Assembly (NCBI RefSeq): GCF_026261605.1
Contig: NZ_CP102486.1
Location: forward strand, 2,852,001 to 2,916,000
Reading direction: 5' to 3'
From: Dechloromonas sp. A34
GTDB lineage: Bacteria; Pseudomonadota; Gammaproteobacteria; Burkholderiales; Rhodocyclaceae
Length of the DNA stretch: 64,000 nucleotides
The notes beneath the pieces were generated by a model, which was given only the letters and a program-made list of their open reading frames with translations, was not told where the DNA came from and did no database searches. Position numbers and translations under genes: made by a program. Positions 9,557 through 17,360 of this stretch are shown in pieces (the first letter of the stretch is position 1; each line of letters opens with the position of its first letter).

Positions 9557-10795
9557 ATGAATGAACAAACCTTGGCGCGACTGGCGCTGTTTCTGCGCGA
9601 TCTCGGGCAGGCGCTGCATGTCAGCGGCGCGCCGGCGCACGATCTGGAACGGGCGATGAAGGACATCGGCCAGCGCCTCGGCGCGCGGGTCGAAGGTTTC
9701 GCAGTACTGACCTTCCTGGCGCTGACCGTGGTTTCCGGCGATCACGCGCGGCGTGTCGAACTGCTGCGCCTGCCGCCCTACGACTACAACATGGCCCGCT
9801 TGATCGGGCTCGATGCGCTGTGCCGCGAGATTTCCTCGGTCGATGATCTGGCGGTCTACGCCGAGCGGCTCGCCGCGATCATGGGCCAGCCGGCGCCGTG
9901 GTCGGGCTGGCGTTTCGTTCTCATGGGCTTCCCGCTCTCCGCCTCGGTCGCCTTGCTGCTGCGCGGCGGCTGGGTCGAGATGCTGTGCGGCGGGGTGATT
10001 GGCATGTTCTTCGTCGCCGGCTTCCTGCTGTTCGCCCGCATTCCGCGCCTCGGACCGGCCGTGCCGGTCATTCTCTGCGCCCTGGCGGCGATCGGCGCGC
10101 AGGGGCTGGCCCAGCTCCTGCCGCAGCAGGTGCCGTTCATTTCGGCGGTGGCCGGCATCGTGCTCCTCCTGCCGGGTTTCATGATCACCATCGCGATGTC
10201 TGAAATCGCCACCCAGAACTACCTAGCCGGCACCGGCAGGCTGACCGGCGCTTTCGTGCTGCTTTTTCTGATGGGCGCCGGGCTCGCCATCGGCACCCAG
10301 GTCAGCCTCGCCTGGCTGCCGGCCGTGCCGCTGCCGGAAAGTGCCGCCGTCCTGCCCGCCTGGGCGATCTGGGCGGCGATTGCCGGGCTGGGCGTCTCGC
10401 TGCTCGCCGTGCTGCAGGCGCCGTGGTCATCGGTCAATGTCTCGGTCGGCGCCTGCCTGCTCGCCTGGGCCGTCTATTCTCTGGTCGATGCCCGAATGGG
10501 CAACGTCGTCGGCGCCTTCGTCGGCGCGCTGGCCGTGGCCAGTGCCGGCCATCTTTACCAGTACCTGAGCAAACGCCCCGTCGCCCTCGTCCAGATTCCC
10601 GGTCTGATTACGCTGGTGCCGGGCGCCATGGGTTTTCGCGGCGTCCATGCGCTGATCCAGCAGGACAGCACCGCCGGCATCAGCCTGCTCACCGACATGG
10701 TGATGACCGGCGCCGTGCTCGCCGTCGGCCTGCTGCTTGCCGACAACATCCTGCCCCTGCTCTTCGAACGGCGGGGCGAGGGCAAGGCCGGCTAG
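9557..10795 (+). CDS. ThrE-like threonine/serine exporter family protein
   Basis: 412 residues combining both halves of the ThrE family. An N-terminal soluble DUF1212-type segment of ~110 residues comes first (HVSGAPAHDLERAM, then a VVSG strand). About ten transmembrane helices follow, including the second-half signature LVPGAMGFRGVHAL. Family members export threonine and serine across the inner membrane. The ATG at 9557 matches the family start. The next gene is convergent, 11 bp away, and no terminator is visible between them. Confidence 0.85.
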   Translation: MNEQTLARLALFLRDLGQALHVSGAPAHDLERAMKDIGQRLGARVEGFAVLTFLALTVVSGDHARRVELLRLPPYDYNMARLIGLDALCREISSVDDLAVYAERLAAIMGQPAPWSGWRFVLMGFPLSASVALLLRGGWVEMLCGGVIGMFFVAGFLLFARIPRLGPAVPVILCALAAIGAQGLAQLLPQQVPFISAVAGIVLLLPGFMITIAMSEIATQNYLAGTGRLTGAFVLLFLMGAGLAIGTQVSLAWLPAVPLPESAAVLPAWAIWAAIAGLGVSLLAVLQAPWSSVNVSVGACLLAWAVYSLVDARMGNVVGAFVGALAVASAGHLYQYLSKRPVALVQIPGLITLVPGAMGFRGVHALIQQDSTAGISLLTDMVMTGAVLAVGLLLADNILPLLFERRGEGKAG

Positions 10796-10806
10796 ATCCG
10801 GCAGCC

Positions 10807-12480
10807 TCAAGCCGGCGCGGTTCCCGGATCGCTGCAGAACTGGTAGCCGTTGGCGCCCCGCGCCTTGACCTTATACATCGCCTGGTCGGCCAGTTCGAGC
10901 AGCTTGTCGGGCTGGTGATGGTCGGCCGGGAAAAGGCTGATCCCGATGCTGGTCGATACGGTGACCGGGGCGCCATCGATCAGGAACGGCGTCCTCATGC
11001 ATTCGATGATTTTCTCGGCGACCAGTGCGGCGTGCTGCGGGTCATCGAGGTCGGGGAGGACGATGGCAAATTCGTCGCCGCCGAGCCGCGCCGCCGTGTC
11101 GTTGCGGCGGATCGTGCTGCAGATGCGGGTGGCCGCTTCACGCAGGACCTGGTCGCCCGCCGCATGGCCAAGCGAGTCGTTGATATTCTTGAACCGATCG
11201 AGGTCGATGAACAGCACCGCCGCCTTGCCGCCGCTGTGCATCGCCTCGGCGGTCGCCAGCTCGAGGCGGTCGAAGAGCAGCGAACGGTTGGGAATGCCGG
11301 TCAGCACGTCGTAGTGGGCCAGGCGCTCGAGTTTGTCCTCGAAGGTCTTGCGTTCGGTGATGTCGTAGAAGATGCCGCAGTAATGCGTCGCCTTACCCTC
11401 GCTGTCGCGCAGCGTGCTGATCGAGAGGAATTTCGGATAGATCGTGCCGTCCTTGCGCAGGTCCCAGATGTCGCCCTGCCAGTGGCCGTTCTCGGAAAGC
11501 GTTCGCCACATCTCCTCGTAGAACGCCTGGTCGTGGCGCCCCGATTGCAGCACCCGCGGATTCAGGCCGATCGCTTCCTCGCGCGTGTAACCGGTCAGCC
11601 GGGTGAAGGCCTGGTTGACTGCGATGATCTGCGCCTTGCTGTCGGTAACCACCATCGCTTCGTCGGTGGTCTCGAAGACCCGTTGGGTCAGGCGCCATTC
11701 CTCTTCCTTCTGGCGCTGGGCGGTAATGTCTTCGCCGATCAGCACACTGCAGGTCATCTGCCCGCTTTCGTCGCGCAGCGCGGTGACGTGCCAGGACATC
11801 AGGTGCGAGCGGCCGGCGGTGTCGCGGACGGCGCACTCGAAAGCGTGCGGTGGCGTGTCGGCGACTTTGCGCAGACGTTCGGCCGGCGGCTCATCAATCG
11901 CTTCGGCGTAGTGCCCGAAGAACGGGCGGCTGATCGCCTCGCGCGGTGGTTCGTCGATCAGGTCGAGAAAGGGCTGGTTGAAGAAAATCAGTTGCCCGTC
12001 GAGGTCGATTACCGTCGCCGGCAGGCGGATTTGCTTGAGCAGTTCGGCAATGCGATGGTCGGCCGGGTTGGCGCCGGGCAGGGCATGAACGGCCGGCGAG
12101 AGATCGAGACAGAAACCCGTGAAGCCGACGGTTTCGCCGGATGGGGCGATGCGCGGTAGGCTCTCGAACGCCATGCCGCAGTAGATGCCATCCCGCCGGC
12201 GCAGCCAGACGTGCCGGCGAAAGCCCTGGTTCTCCCTGGCGGCACGCTGAAAGGCCCCGTGCAAACTGGCCAGATCGTCCGGATGAACGACCTGCGCCCA
12301 GCCATCGGCGATCAGGGCGGGGCGCTCCTGGCCGGTGAACCGCGACCACGACGGGCTGAGAAATTCGATGCGCCCTTCGGCGTCGGTCAGCCACAGGAGG
12401 ATTTGCGACGGCTGAGTGGGTACCCGAATATGGGAATCGGATTCCCAGTGGCGGGGGCTTGGTCGGGCAAATTCGTTCAT
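10807..12480 (-). CDS. PAS-domain diguanylate cyclase (GGDEF)
   Basis: 557 residues from the ATG at 12480. Three PAS/PAC units (roughly 30-130, 150-260 and 270-385; the third has VVTDSKAQIIAVNQAFTRLTGY) precede a GGDEF domain (~390-550). The active-site motif RLGGDEFAI is intact, and the RxxD inhibitory site (RRND) lies five residues before it, so an active, product-inhibited c-di-GMP synthase is predicted. No EAL domain, transmembrane helix or signal peptide is seen, so it should be cytosolic. A longer in-frame start at 12555 lacks support. Confidence 0.92.
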   Translation of the reverse strand: MNEFARPSPRHWESDSHIRVPTQPSQILLWLTDAEGRIEFLSPSWSRFTGQERPALIADGWAQVVHPDDLASLHGAFQRAARENQGFRRHVWLRRRDGIYCGMAFESLPRIAPSGETVGFTGFCLDLSPAVHALPGANPADHRIAELLKQIRLPATVIDLDGQLIFFNQPFLDLIDEPPREAISRPFFGHYAEAIDEPPAERLRKVADTPPHAFECAVRDTAGRSHLMSWHVTALRDESGQMTCSVLIGEDITAQRQKEEEWRLTQRVFETTDEAMVVTDSKAQIIAVNQAFTRLTGYTREEAIGLNPRVLQSGRHDQAFYEEMWRTLSENGHWQGDIWDLRKDGTIYPKFLSISTLRDSEGKATHYCGIFYDITERKTFEDKLERLAHYDVLTGIPNRSLLFDRLELATAEAMHSGGKAAVLFIDLDRFKNINDSLGHAAGDQVLREAATRICSTIRRNDTAARLGGDEFAIVLPDLDDPQHAALVAEKIIECMRTPFLIDGAPVTVSTSIGISLFPADHHQPDKLLELADQAMYKVKARGANGYQFCSDPGTAPA

Positions 12481-12607
12481 CTGGTGTGCGCTTTCTTGTT
12501 GTGGCGCAGTGCAGTTGGGCAAAACGTGCTCGGCGCGCGTCACCGGTTCAAGCAAAATTGGTGCCGTTTTGCCGCCACCTTTCGAGATCGCGAGCCCCCG
12601 GCCCGAT

Positions 12608-13090
12608 TTACAGCAAGGCTTCGATCGCTGGCGTCAGCTCTTCCGGCTTGGTAGCAGGGGCGTAGCGTTCGACCACCTGACCATTGCGATCCACCAAAAA
12701 CTTGGTGAAGTTCCACTTGATCGCCTCGGTGCCGAGCAGGCCGGCCGCCTCATGTTTCAGATAGTTGTAGAGCGGGTGGGCGTTGTCACCATTGACGTCG
12801 ATCTTGGCGAACATCGGGAAGCTGACCCCGAAATTGGCCTGGCAGAACTGCCCGATGGCAGCCGCGTCGCCGGGTTCCTGGGCACCGAACTGGTTACAGG
12901 GAAAGCCGAGGACAACCAGCCCGCGGACCCCGAGATTCCGGTATAGCGTTTCAAGACCGGCATATTGGGGTGTAAAGCCGCACTCGCTGGCGGTATTGAC
13001 GATCAGCAGCACCTTGCCCCGGTATACCTCGAGCTGTTCTTCCTCTCCGTTGAGGCGGCTGGCCCTGAAGTCGTAAATCGAGTTGCTCAT
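12608..13090 (-). CDS. Glutathione peroxidase family protein
   Basis: 160 residues starting MSNSIYDFRASRLNGEEEQL, the usual length. The catalytic tetrad is visible: Cys in NTASECGFT, Gln in PCNQFGAQEPG, and Trp-Asn in KWNFTKFLVDR. It is a cysteine, not selenocysteine, enzyme that reduces peroxides, in bacteria often with thioredoxin. No signal peptide, so cytoplasmic. The start at 13090 fits the family; a longer in-frame extension has low-complexity sequence. The cytochrome c gene lies 31 bp upstream on the same strand, so an operon is possible. Confidence 0.93.
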   Translation of the reverse strand: MSNSIYDFRASRLNGEEEQLEVYRGKVLLIVNTASECGFTPQYAGLETLYRNLGVRGLVVLGFPCNQFGAQEPGDAAAIGQFCQANFGVSFPMFAKIDVNGDNAHPLYNYLKHEAAGLLGTEAIKWNFTKFLVDRNGQVVERYAPATKPEELTPAIEALL

Positions 13091-13121
13091 TGGGTTTTCC
13101 TTTGTATTGTTGGGGCACGGC

Positions 13122-13466
13122 TTAGGGGGCGAACTTGTAATAGCGCTCGGCGAGGTAGGCGCTGATTTCTTTTTCGTCATCCGGCGAGAGGCCGGCCTTC
13201 ACCATCTTGTTGCAGAAGGCGACGCGCTTGTCCAGCGCCGGGCGGCTCTGGATCAGGCGGTTGCTGCGCAGATACATCTGCGCCCCGTCGCCACCGTATT
13301 GCTCGACGTGGCAGCTGGTGCAGTGCTTGTCGTGCAGGGACTGACCCTTGGATGCATCGGCGGCCAGTGCTGCCGGCAAGCCGAGACCGATCAGCAGCAG
13401 GAAGACCGGCACCTGGCGGCCGACAAATGTGTCCGGCCAGGCGGGGTTGAAGCGAGGAGCGTTCAT
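13122..13466 (-). CDS. Small c-type cytochrome, periplasmic
   Basis: 114 residues. An N-terminal signal/anchor helix (VPVFLLLIGLGLPAALAA) is followed by one haem-binding motif CTSCH, with a candidate Met ligand in CNKMVKAGLS. This is a class I monohaem cytochrome c of ~85 mature residues. The ATG at 13466 has AAAGGG eight bases upstream. It precedes glutathione peroxidase by 31 bp and may share its transcript. The partner is unknown; periplasmic electron transfer is inferred from fold and signal. Confidence 0.88.
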   Translation of the reverse strand: MNAPRFNPAWPDTFVGRQVPVFLLLIGLGLPAALAADASKGQSLHDKHCTSCHVEQYGGDGAQMYLRSNRLIQSRPALDKRVAFCNKMVKAGLSPDDEKEISAYLAERYYKFAP

Positions 13467-13629
13467 GGCAGACCCTTTCTTGTTCGGTTTGGAAATGCCG
13501 TTCAGCGAGGCGCGTCTGGTGTTGGGGCTGGGGGCGTGGCCGGGGTGGCTATGCGTGCTTTGATTGCCGCTTGGCCGAACTAGTTCGAACATTCGTCATG
13601 CGGGAGGGCCGGCCGGCGCCAGCGAAGGC

Positions 13630-14529
13630 TCAGGGGGCCACTGCATCCTGTTGAGCATGATAGGACGGCAAGGCGAAGGGCGATCCGGCAGCGCAGACCT
13701 CGCTGTCGCGCATTGTCGCCATGATCTTCTCGGCGAAGACATGGCTCGGCACCGCCACGGTCATGACCTTCTGGCTGATCACCACGCGTTTTACCACGAT
13801 GCCGGCGGCCAGCGGCGTCGCGCTGTCGTCGAGCAGCAAGGGGCCGCCGGACATGCCCTGGCGCACCGCGCAATCGGCAAAGATCACGTTGGCCAGACTG
13901 ATCGCGCCATGGTGGCCGGACCAGTTGCGGCAGTGCTCGTCGGCATAGAGGCCGCTTTGTCGGCGGCCCAGGGGGTAGCCGACAATCGAGAACAGGGCGT
14001 CGCGTGCCACCCGCGATCCCGGGGAAACCAGTTTGATCGGCTCGACGCCGGTCAGCGGACGATCCAGCTCGACCAGGCCCCAGTCCTGCGCAATGGCTCG
14101 CAGGTCAAAGCCGGGCGGGCCTTCGCTCATGACGAAATCGGGATCGGCCGCCACCACCCGCCCCCAGACCGCCGGCACCGAAGCCCGGCCGCTCTCGCCC
14201 TTAGGGATGTATTTGACCGGCATGCCGATTCTTGCGCTTTTGCCGGTGCGCGCCAGGACATGGCCTGCCGTCAGAACATGGCAGGCGCTGATCAGGAAAC
14301 CGGTGGCCATCGAAATGGCCGACCCTGGTTCCCCCGAAACGACCATGCCGACCGCCCCTAGTTTGCCGGTGAGGGCAGAGTCCGCCGCCAGCGGCTGCAA
14401 CTCGCTGTCGAACGCTGCCCGCGCGGCGCACCCGGGCAGCAACGCCAGGGCAGCAAGCAGCAGAACGCAGCGGGTTTGCCGTGTCGGGTATGAGGCGGTG
14501 GTCTGGCCGGGTGATTTGAGTCGAGGCAT
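13630..14529 (-). CDS. Trypsin-like serine protease, predicted lipoprotein
   Basis: 299 residues. The signal sequence VLLLAALALLPGC ends in a lipobox, so the mature protein should be lipid-anchored. The chymotrypsin-fold triad is visible: His in LTAGHVLA, Asp in AQDWGLVELD, Ser in GMSGGPLLL. No PDZ domain follows. The C-terminal tail after residue 270 is not conserved-looking. The role is unknown; the fold resembles envelope-stress or accessory proteases. It is separated from the HD hydrolase by 21 bp on the same strand. Confidence 0.85.
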   Translation of the reverse strand: MPRLKSPGQTTASYPTRQTRCVLLLAALALLPGCAARAAFDSELQPLAADSALTGKLGAVGMVVSGEPGSAISMATGFLISACHVLTAGHVLARTGKSARIGMPVKYIPKGESGRASVPAVWGRVVAADPDFVMSEGPPGFDLRAIAQDWGLVELDRPLTGVEPIKLVSPGSRVARDALFSIVGYPLGRRQSGLYADEHCRNWSGHHGAISLANVIFADCAVRQGMSGGPLLLDDSATPLAAGIVVKRVVISQKVMTVAVPSHVFAEKIMATMRDSEVCAAGSPFALPSYHAQQDAVAP

Positions 14530-14550
14530 GAATCAAGACTAGCCCAACGA

Positions 14551-15198
14551 TCAGGCAGCGCCAGCCCATTCGTTGAGAAACTGCGCGACAAAGGCGTGCA
14601 TGAACTGGTCGCGGGACTCGGCCAGGGCGCGGCCGGACGGCGTGTTCATGCGCTCCTTGAGCAGAAAGAGCTTCTCGTAGAAGTGGTTCAGGCTGGCGCC
14701 CTTGGATGCCTTGTAGGCCTCGGCCGTCTGATGCATCACCGGCGGGTAGTCAGGGTCATGGATCAGGCGCCCGGCGTGCCCGCCATAAGCGAAGCAGCGC
14801 GCGATGCCGATGGCGCCGATGGCATCCAGGCGGTCGGCATCCTGCACGCATTGGCCTTCCAGGCTGCGCATCGCGCTACTGACGCCGGCGCCCTTGAACG
14901 AAATAGTCGCCACGATATCGACCACCGCCGCCACGACGTCTGGCGGCGCCCCTTCGCGAGTCAGCAAGGCCTCGGCCTCGCGCGGCCCGACGCTGTCATC
15001 GCCGCCATGGAATTTCCAGTCGGCGATGTCATGCACCAGCGCGCCCAGTTCGGCGATTTCCTGATTGGCCCCCTCGCGGGCGGCGATCTGGCGGGTCAGT
15101 TGCCAGACCCGGTTGATATGGTGCCAGTCGTGACCGGAGCTTTCGGCGAGGAATCTGGCTTTGACATGGGCCGCGACGCGGTCGACTAGATTTGGCAT
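14551..15198 (-). CDS. HD-domain phosphohydrolase (YedJ-like)
   Basis: 215 residues starting MPNLVDRVAAHVKARFLAES. The HD metal site is complete: H in SSGHDWHHINRVW, HD in LGALVHDIADWKFHGG, and D in CVQDADRLDAIGAIG. The pattern and length match the YedJ-type branch of HD hydrolases; substrate unknown. GAGGAGAACC precedes the ATG at 15198. It is likely cytosolic and probably shares a transcript with the downstream lipoprotein protease. Confidence 0.88.
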   Translation of the reverse strand: MPNLVDRVAAHVKARFLAESSGHDWHHINRVWQLTRQIAAREGANQEIAELGALVHDIADWKFHGGDDSVGPREAEALLTREGAPPDVVAAVVDIVATISFKGAGVSSAMRSLEGQCVQDADRLDAIGAIGIARCFAYGGHAGRLIHDPDYPPVMHQTAEAYKASKGASLNHFYEKLFLLKERMNTPSGRALAESRDQFMHAFVAQFLNEWAGAA

Positions 15199-15362
15199 GG
15201 GGTTCTCCTCGGGGAAAGATCGTAACCGGAGAGCAAAGCTCGGCGGGCGGCTTGGGGCTGGTTTTTTTCGGACCGTGGGCAGGTGCAACGTGCAGTAATT
15301 TTCCCTGTACAGCTAAGGTGGGGACCAGGAAGCAATTCGATCATGGCCGGAAACGCTCTCCA

Positions 15363-17138
15363 TTAATCGGGTGTGGAGGCTTCGCGCCGGAGTAGGCAGT
15401 TGCCAATGACAAGCAAGTCCAGCCCGTGTTTTCGGTAGCAGGTGTAGGCATCCGTCGGTGAGCAGACAATCGCTTCGTCGGCGCCGTTGAAGCTGGTGTT
15501 CACAAGGACAGGACAGCCGGTAAGTGCCTTGAATTCGGATAGCAAGGCATGGAAATGGGGGTTGGTGGCGGTGCTGACCGTTTGCAGCCGGGCGGTATGG
15601 TCGGCGTGGGTGATGGCCGGAAGTTCTGACAATGGACTCTTCAGGCGGTCAAACCCGGTTGCCTCGCTGGCCACGCGGCGGTGAGTGGCAATTTCGGTAG
15701 TTAACAGCATGTAGGGGCTGGTGATGGCTGGAGCGAACCAGTCGGCAACGTCTTCGGCGAGTATGGCCGGTGCAAAGGGGCGATAGGCCTCGCGTTCCTT
15801 GATTTTCAGGTTTAGGCGATCACGCATGTCCGGTCGCCTCGGGTCGGCAAGAATCGAGCGATTGCCCAGTGCGCGGGGCCCGAATTCCATGCGCCCCTGC
15901 ATCCAGCCAACAATTTGTCCGGTCGCCAGTGCGCTGGCAGTTGCCGCGATGAGTTCCGGATCATCGAGGACCACATATCTGGCCCCCACCTTGTTCAGCT
16001 CGGCCTCGATTTCAGCCTGTGAGTAGGCTGGCCCGAGCAGGGCGCCAGCCATGTCATCAATGCCTCGCCCCAGAGGGCGGTCGCCGCCCAGTTCGTGGTG
16101 CGCCAACAGGGCGGCGCCGATGGCAGCGCCGGCATCTCCGGCCGCCGGTTGGATCCAGACTTCCTCAAATCCGCTCTCCCGCAGGATGCGGCTGTTGGCA
16201 AGGCAGTTCAGCGCGACACCGCCGGCCAGACAGAGATTTCTGGCGCCGGTGTCGCGAGCAATGGCGCGGGTAAGTCGAAGCACGACTTCCTCGGTGACGG
16301 CTTGTATGGAGGCGGCAAGATTGGCATGGTGAGCGGTGAGTGCCTCGCCCGGCTGGCGCGCCGGGCCGAACAGTTCTTCGAAGCGCCGGCTGGTCATCGT
16401 CAGGCCCGTGCAGTAGCCGAAGTACGATTGATCGAGGCGGAGACTGCCATCGGGCTTCAGGTCAATGACCCGGTCGAAAATCTGTTGTGCATGGCATGGC
16501 TCACCCAGTGCGGCCAGCCCCATCAGCTTGTATTCACCTGAGTTGACGGCGAATCCGAGGTGGCCGGTGAAGGCCGAGTAGAGCAAGCCAAGCGAGTGCG
16601 GAAAGCGTTGTTCACGCAGCGTTTCAAGGCGCGTACCGGAGCCGATGGATAAGGTGGTGGTGGCCCATTCGCCGGCGCCATCAAGGGTCAGCACGGCTGC
16701 ATCGTCAAAAGGCGAGGGGTAAAAGGCGCTGGCTGCGTGGCTGCGATGGTGTTCCGAGAAAAGCAGCCGGTCCGCGATATTGCGCCCGCCGCATTCCTCC
16801 AGAGCACGGATCAACTGCTGCTTCTGGAACAGGCGCTCCCCCAGCCAGGTCGGCATGGCATGGCGAAAGGCCGCAAGCCCTTGGGGAGCAAAGGCCAGCC
16901 AGGTTTCGATCAGGCGATCAAACTTCAGGAATGGCTTCTCGTAGAAAACCACATGATGGACATCGTTCAGGCTTAGGCCGCCTTCCTGCAGGCAGTAGGC
17001 CAGCGCGCGGGCGGGAAAGCGCCGGTCATGCTTGCATCGGCTGAAGCGTTCTTCCTGTGCCGCGGCAATGATGCGGCCATTGACGATCAGGGCGGCAGCG
17101 CTATCGTGGTAGTAGGCTGAGATGCCAACGATGTTCAA
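15363..17138 (-). CDS. NodU/CmcH-type carbamoyltransferase
   Basis: 591 residues of the NodU/CmcH/TobZ family, which transfers a carbamoyl group from carbamoyl phosphate via an adenylate to a sugar or natural-product hydroxyl. The N-terminal Kae1-like domain has NIVGISAYYHDSAAAL and the metal motif HHRSHAASAF near residue 130. The C-terminal domain has EFGPRALGNRSILADPR and NTSFNGADEAIVCSP. The start is TTG, directly after the stop of the SxtJ-like gene (TAGTTG), so translation is coupled. As last gene of the DUF5989/SGNH/SxtJ-like operon it probably carbamoylates a surface saccharide or lipid. Confidence 0.93.
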   Translation of the reverse strand: MNIVGISAYYHDSAAALIVNGRIIAAAQEERFSRCKHDRRFPARALAYCLQEGGLSLNDVHHVVFYEKPFLKFDRLIETWLAFAPQGLAAFRHAMPTWLGERLFQKQQLIRALEECGGRNIADRLLFSEHHRSHAASAFYPSPFDDAAVLTLDGAGEWATTTLSIGSGTRLETLREQRFPHSLGLLYSAFTGHLGFAVNSGEYKLMGLAALGEPCHAQQIFDRVIDLKPDGSLRLDQSYFGYCTGLTMTSRRFEELFGPARQPGEALTAHHANLAASIQAVTEEVVLRLTRAIARDTGARNLCLAGGVALNCLANSRILRESGFEEVWIQPAAGDAGAAIGAALLAHHELGGDRPLGRGIDDMAGALLGPAYSQAEIEAELNKVGARYVVLDDPELIAATASALATGQIVGWMQGRMEFGPRALGNRSILADPRRPDMRDRLNLKIKEREAYRPFAPAILAEDVADWFAPAITSPYMLLTTEIATHRRVASEATGFDRLKSPLSELPAITHADHTARLQTVSTATNPHFHALLSEFKALTGCPVLVNTSFNGADEAIVCSPTDAYTCYRKHGLDLLVIGNCLLRREASTPD

Positions 17139-17360
17139 CTAAAACTGGTCCCGAAGCTTGCTGGCGCGGCTGGGGTCGCGGGCGATCCAGTAGGAGTCGG
17201 CGCCAGGCAGGAAGCGCCGACCCAGCGTATCCCGCCCCAGCCAGCGGAGGACCAGCGCGACCGGGCTCACCACGAGGAAAAATACCAGCACTACGAGCAG
17301 GAAGGCGGGGGCATCCTTGAGCCGGAGACGAACCGTGCCCGCTAAGTTTGGCCTGGCCAT
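17139..17360 (-). CDS. SxtJ-like small membrane protein
   Basis: 73 residues with one transmembrane helix (~17-40, AFLLVVLVFFLVVSPVALVL). The C-terminal signature RWLGRDTLGRRFLPGADSYWIARDP resembles the C-terminal half of SxtJ-family proteins, which accompany NodU-type carbamoyltransferases in saxitoxin and polysaccharide clusters. It is about half the usual SxtJ length. Its ATG follows the SGNH gene stop with no gap, and its stop abuts the carbamoyltransferase start. The role is unknown; a membrane scaffold for the transferase is an inference from context. Confidence 0.75.
   Translation of the reverse strand: MARPNLAGTVRLRLKDAPAFLLVVLVFFLVVSPVALVLRWLGRDTLGRRFLPGADSYWIARDPSRASKLRDQF

Noticed and set aside
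10423..12159. 578-codon open frame spanning the ThrE-like gene end and antisense to the diguanylate cyclase
   Set aside because: It covers two confident genes and lacks protein-like blocks.
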